In this document: piece by piece, positions 60,892 to 64,000 of the stretch
Layout: each line of letters opens with the position of its first letter
Position numbering within the stretch: position 1 is the first letter of the stretch
Source of the DNA: Cellulomonas sp. SG140
Lineage (GTDB): Bacteria; Actinomycetota; Actinomycetes; Actinomycetales; Cellulomonadaceae
NCBI RefSeq assembly: GCF_025770785.1
Contig: NZ_JANZLA010000007.1
Location: forward strand, 1-64,000
DNA length: 64,000 bases
Reading direction: 5' to 3'
Made by a program: the position numbers and the translations under genes
The notes under the pieces: model-generated
Told to the model about the DNA's origin: nothing
Databases searched by the model: none
What the model saw: the letters and a program-made list of their open reading frames with translations, nothing else

Positions 60892-62235
60892 TCAGGCGGT
60901 CGGGCGCTCGGCCGTGGCGGCCGCCGCGGCAGCCGCAGGCAGGGCCGCCTCGATCCGGCCGATCGCCTCCTCGTCGTGCGCGGCGGAGACGAACCACGCC
61001 TCGAAGGGCGACGGCGGCGCGTACACCCCGTGCTCCAGCAGCGCGTGGAAGAAGGGCGTGTACCGCCAGTGCTCGCTGGCCAGCACGGCGTCGTAGTCCC
61101 GGGCACCCGCGGCGGCCGGACCGGCGCCGAACATGGTGCTGAACAGCGACCCCGCCCACTGCATCGCGTGCGGCACCCCGGCCTCGCCGAGCGCCCGCGA
61201 CAGGGACGTGCGCAGCCGGGCCGACGTGGCGTCGACCCGGGCGTACACGTCCTCGTCGGCCAGCCGCAGCGTCGCGAGGCCCGCAGCCACCGCCACAGGG
61301 TTCCCGGACAAGGTGCCCGCCTGGTACACGGGCCCGAGCGGCGCGAGCGACGCCATCACGTCGGCCCGTCCACCGACCGCCGCGACCGGCAGCCCGCCGC
61401 CGATCACCTTGCCGAAGGTCAGCAGGTCCGGCGCCCAGCCCTCGGCCTGGCCCTCCAGCCCCCACCAGCCCGACGCCGACACCCGGAACCCGGTCAGCAC
61501 CTCGTCCTGGATCAGCAGGGCACCGGCCTCCGCGGTGATCCGGCGCAGCTCGGCGTTGAATCCCGGCAGCGGCGGCACCACGCCCATGTTGGCCGGCGCG
61601 GCCTCCATGATCAGCGCGGCGATGCGCGGCCCGTGCGCCTCGAAGGCGGCGCGGACGGCGTCGAGGTCGTTGTACGGGAGCACCAGCGTCTCGGCCGCGA
61701 CCTCCGCGGTGACGCCCGCGGATCCCGGCAGGGCCAGCGTGGCGACGCCGGACCCGGCCGCGGCCAGCAGGGCGTCGACGTGCCCGTGGTAGCAGCCGGC
61801 GAACTTCACGACGAGGTCGCGACCGGTGAACCCGCGCGCCAGGCGCAGGGCCGTCATCGTCGCCTCGGTGCCCGTCGACACCAGCCGGATCCGCTCGGCG
61901 GCGGGGACGCGGCGCCGGATCTCCTCGGTCAGCTCGACCTCGGCCAGCGTCGGGGCGCCGAAGCTGAGCCCTCGAGCTGCCGCCTCCTGCACCGCCGCGA
62001 CCACCTCGGGGTGCGCGTGCCCCAGCAGCGCGGGCCCCCACGAGCCGACCAGGTCCACGTACTCCGCGCCGTCGACGTCCCGCACGTACGCACCGTGCGC
62101 CGATGCGATGAACCGCGGTGTCCCGCCCACCGAGCCGTAGGCGCGCACCGGCGAGTTCACCCCGCCGGGGATCACCCCCAGGGCGCGGTCGAAGGCGTCC
62201 GCGCTCGCGGACTGCTCGGTACGGGCGTGGGTCAT
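60892..62235 (-). CDS. hemL: glutamate-1-semialdehyde 2,1-aminomutase
   Basis: A 447-residue PLP enzyme that converts glutamate-1-semialdehyde to 5-aminolevulinate, in the C5 route to heme. The PLP Lys is in [11 protein letters not shown]; the substrate-binding region has [20 protein letters not shown] and YHGHVDALL. The start [24 protein letters not shown] is diagnostic. The ATG at 62235 overlaps hemB by 4 bp. A poly-Ala C-terminus is unusual but not disruptive. It is the last gene of the visible hem operon. Confidence 0.97.
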   Translation of the reverse strand: MTHARTEQSASADAFDRALGVIPGGVNSPVRAYGSVGGTPRFIASAHGAYVRDVDGAEYVDLVGSWGPALLGHAHPEVVAAVQEAAARGLSFGAPTLAEVELTEEIRRRVPAAERIRLVSTGTEATMTALRLARGFTGRDLVVKFAGCYHGHVDALLAAAGSGVATLALPGSAGVTAEVAAETLVLPYNDLDAVRAAFEAHGPRIAALIMEAAPANMGVVPPLPGFNAELRRITAEAGALLIQDEVLTGFRVSASGWWGLEGQAEGWAPDLLTFGKVIGGGLPVAAVGGRADVMASLAPLGPVYQAGTLSGNPVAVAAGLATLRLADEDVYARVDATSARLRTSLSRALGEAGVPHAMQWAGSLFSTMFGAGPAAAGARDYDAVLASEHWRYTPFFHALLEHGVYAPPSPFEAWFVSAAHDEEAIGRIEAALPAAAAAAATAERPTA

Positions 62236-63254
62236 CGGGTCCCCTCGGAGAGCCAGTGGGCCAGCTCGACGGCCCAGTAGGTGAGCACGGCGTCGGCGCC
62301 GGCACGGCGGATGGACAGCACGGACTCGGTGATCGCACGGCGGCGGTCGATCCAGCCGTTGGCGGCGGCGGCCTCGATCATGGCGTACTCGCCGGACACC
62401 TGGTACGCCCACACCGGCACGGGAGACGTGGCGGCGACGTCGGCCAGCACGTCGAGGTAGGACATCGCCGGCTTCACCATGACGACGTCGGCCCCCTCGG
62501 CCACGTCGGCCGCCACCTCGCGGGCCGCCTCGCGGCGGTTGGCGGGGTCCATCTGGTACGTGCGGCGGTCGCCCTGCAGCTCGCTCTCGACGGCCTCGCG
62601 GAACGGGCCGTAGAACGCCGACGCGTACTTCGCGGCGTAGGCCAGCAGCGCGGTGCCGGTGAACCCCGCGGCGTCGAGGGCGTCGCGGCAGGCCGCCGTC
62701 TGGCCGTCCATCATCCCGGAGAGCCCGATCAGGTCGACGCCGGCCGCGGCCTGCGCGAGCGCCATGTCGGCGTACCGCACCAGCGTCGCGTCGTTGTCCA
62801 CCGAGCCGTCGGGGGCCAGCACGCCGCAGTGGCCGTGGTCGGTGAACTCGTCCAGGCACAGGTCGGCCTGCACGACGAGCGCGTCGCCCACCTCGGCCAC
62901 CACGTCGGCGATCGCCACGTTGAGGATGCCGTCCGGCTCCGTCGCGCAGCTGCCCACCGCGTCCCGACGCTCGGGGATGCCGAACAGCATCACGCCGCCG
63001 ACACCGGCCTCGGCCGCCTCGACGGCGGCGCGGCGCAGCGAGTCGCGCGTGTGCTGCAGCACGCCCGGCATCGAGCCGAGCGGGCGGGGGTCGGTCAGCC
63101 CCTCCTTGACGAACATCGGCAGGATCAGCTGCTCGGCGTGCACCCGCGTCTGGGCCGCCAGGCGGCGGCGGGCGGGGGTGGCGCGCATCCGGCGCAGGCG
63201 GACGCGGCCCGGTGTGGGGACGGAGCGGGACTCAGGGGTCGGGACCGTGGTCAT
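62232..63254 (-). CDS. hemB: delta-aminolevulinic acid dehydratase (porphobilinogen synthase)
   Basis: A 340-residue TIM-barrel enzyme that joins two 5-aminolevulinate molecules into porphobilinogen. The Schiff-base Lys is in [12 protein letters not shown] and the second active Lys in [13 protein letters not shown]. The metal site is [14 protein letters not shown]: the first and third cysteines of the usual three-Cys zinc site are present, but the middle one is Asp. This hybrid is, from memory, common in actinobacteria. The ATG at 63254 overlaps hemD by 4 bp, and its stop overlaps hemL by 4 bp. Confidence 0.96.
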   Translation of the reverse strand: MTTVPTPESRSVPTPGRVRLRRMRATPARRRLAAQTRVHAEQLILPMFVKEGLTDPRPLGSMPGVLQHTRDSLRRAAVEAAEAGVGGVMLFGIPERRDAVGSCATEPDGILNVAIADVVAEVGDALVVQADLCLDEFTDHGHCGVLAPDGSVDNDATLVRYADMALAQAAAGVDLIGLSGMMDGQTAACRDALDAAGFTGTALLAYAAKYASAFYGPFREAVESELQGDRRTYQMDPANRREAAREVAADVAEGADVVMVKPAMSYLDVLADVAATSPVPVWAYQVSGEYAMIEAAAANGWIDRRRAITESVLSIRRAGADAVLTYWAVELAHWLSEGTR

Positions 63255-64000
63255 CGGGTCTCCTTCGGGTCGAGGTCTGCTGCGTCCGGTGCGACCGGCG
63301 CCGGTGGGGCGTCGCCGTGGGTGGCGACCACCGCCTCGGACAGCGCGCCGACCAGGGCGGACATGGTGCGTTCGGGGGCGACGACGGCGACCGGCAGGCC
63401 GGCGTCGCGGGCGGCGTCCGCCGTGGTCGGCCCGATGCAGGCCAGCACCGTCCCGCTCGGCGGCGGTCCGAGCCGGGTGGCCAGCGCCCGGACGGTGCTC
63501 GGGGAGGTCAGCAGGGCCGCGGCGATCGAGCCGTCCCGCCAGGCCGCGACCACGTCGTCGGGCGCAGGACCGGCCGGCACCGTGCGGTACGCGACCACGT
63601 CGTCCACGGCCCAGCCGCCCGCGCGCAGCCCGTCCACCAGCTCGGGACCGGCCAGGTCGCCGCGGGTGAACAGCACTCGGGCCCCGGCGACGTCGGGCGT
63701 CGGCCACGCGTCGGCCAGAGCACGCGCACCGGAGGTCCCGACGAGGTCCGCCGTGACGCCCACGGTTGCCAGCGCGCGCGCCGTCGCCGGACCCACGGCC
63801 GCCACCTTGGTCCGGCCCACGACGTCGCCGAGCGCCTCCGCACTCTCCAGCGCCCGTCCGACGAGCGCACCGACCGCCGCCGCACTGGTGACCGCCAGCC
63901 ACGCGTACCGGCCGGCCCGCAGGTCGGTCAGCGCCGAGTCGAGCACCGTCGGGTCGTCGACCGCCTCGGTGCGCACCAGTGGCACCACCACCGGCTCGGC
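63251..64000 (-). CDS. hemD: uroporphyrinogen-III synthase, N-terminus off the window
   Basis: 249 codons are visible; the frame is open to the window edge ([16 protein letters not shown]), so the N-terminus is missing and the GTG at 63991 is probably internal. The HemD pattern of a two-lobed protein is clear: [48 protein letters not shown], and [14 protein letters not shown] with [16 protein letters not shown]. It closes hydroxymethylbilane into uroporphyrinogen III. It overlaps hemB by 4 bp. A hemC (and hemA) gene is expected beyond the edge. Confidence 0.93.
   Translation of the reverse strand, partial: AEPVVVPLVRTEAVDDPTVLDSALTDLRAGRYAWLAVTSAAAVGALVGRALESAEALGDVVGRTKVAAVGPATARALATVGVTADLVGTSGARALADAWPTPDVAGARVLFTRGDLAGPELVDGLRAGGWAVDDVVAYRTVPAGPAPDDVVAAWRDGSIAAALLTSPSTVRALATRLGPPPSGTVLACIGPTTADAARDAGLPVAVVAPERTMSALVGALSEAVVATHGDAPPAPVAPDAADLDPKETR

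Overview
This is a 64 kb stretch of chromosome from a high-GC Gram-positive bacterium, an actinobacterium, most likely of the Cellulomonadaceae type. The evidence is uniformly very high GC with GTG/TTG starts, the blocks murJ–DUF6049–Nudix–pcnA and rpsF–ssb–rpsR–rplI with dnaB, ino1 paired with a PadR regulator, a CsoR-type copper operon, and many TANNNT-N6-8-start leaderless promoters. I see no rRNA, tRNA, insertion sequence, prophage or CRISPR array. The window is mostly core chromosome with a few accessory patches. The species call is inference.

Layout. 1–5.8 kb (minus): cell-wall operon, Nudix → DUF6049 → MurJ → MurJ-linked pseudokinase (cut by the window edge). 5.8–14.2 kb: CCA-adding enzyme (plus), then on the minus strand an MFS protein with a LOV–GAF–PP2C blue-light phosphatase, a phosphoribosyltransferase–hydrolase fusion with an Hsp20, and PadR → inositol-3-phosphate synthase. 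14.4–18.8 kb (plus): a class A penicillin-binding protein, then rpsF–ssb–rpsR–rplI ending in a strong terminator. 18.9–24.2 kb (minus): a complete branched-chain amino-acid ABC importer (livK, H, M, G, F). 24.2–28.7 kb (plus): a 654-bp leader with DnaA-box-like sites, then dnaB interrupted by two inteins.

28.8–49.2 kb is a mosaic of mostly single genes: YciI-like, CtaG-like, a PBP2a-like lipoprotein, several small membrane proteins, GNATs, a MarR/MFS divergent pair, phosphofructokinase, a GT87-like membrane protein, a CPA1 antiporter, a PrmC-related methyltransferase, an RsbW-like ATPase, a possible papain-fold protein, three oxidoreductases, an acyltransferase and CsbD. At 49.4–49.7 kb a class I cyclic di-GMP riboswitch sits directly before a 48-codon reading frame. 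49.8–60.8 kb (mainly minus): a flippase–pseudokinase fusion, a CPBP protein, an SPFH/RHH pair, the copper operon (CsoR, CopZ, CopA) with a clear operator, and a group of poorly known genes around a second PadR. 60.9–64 kb (minus): hemD–hemB–hemL, overlapping by 4 bp each and running off the right edge.

The parts most worth a second look are the riboswitch with its orphan small ORF, the double-intein dnaB (one intein looks like class 3 with a zinc-finger-bearing endonuclease), the LOV-controlled PP2C phosphatase, the pseudokinase-flippase fusion, and the repeated leaderless-promoter geometry, which also fixes several start codons.
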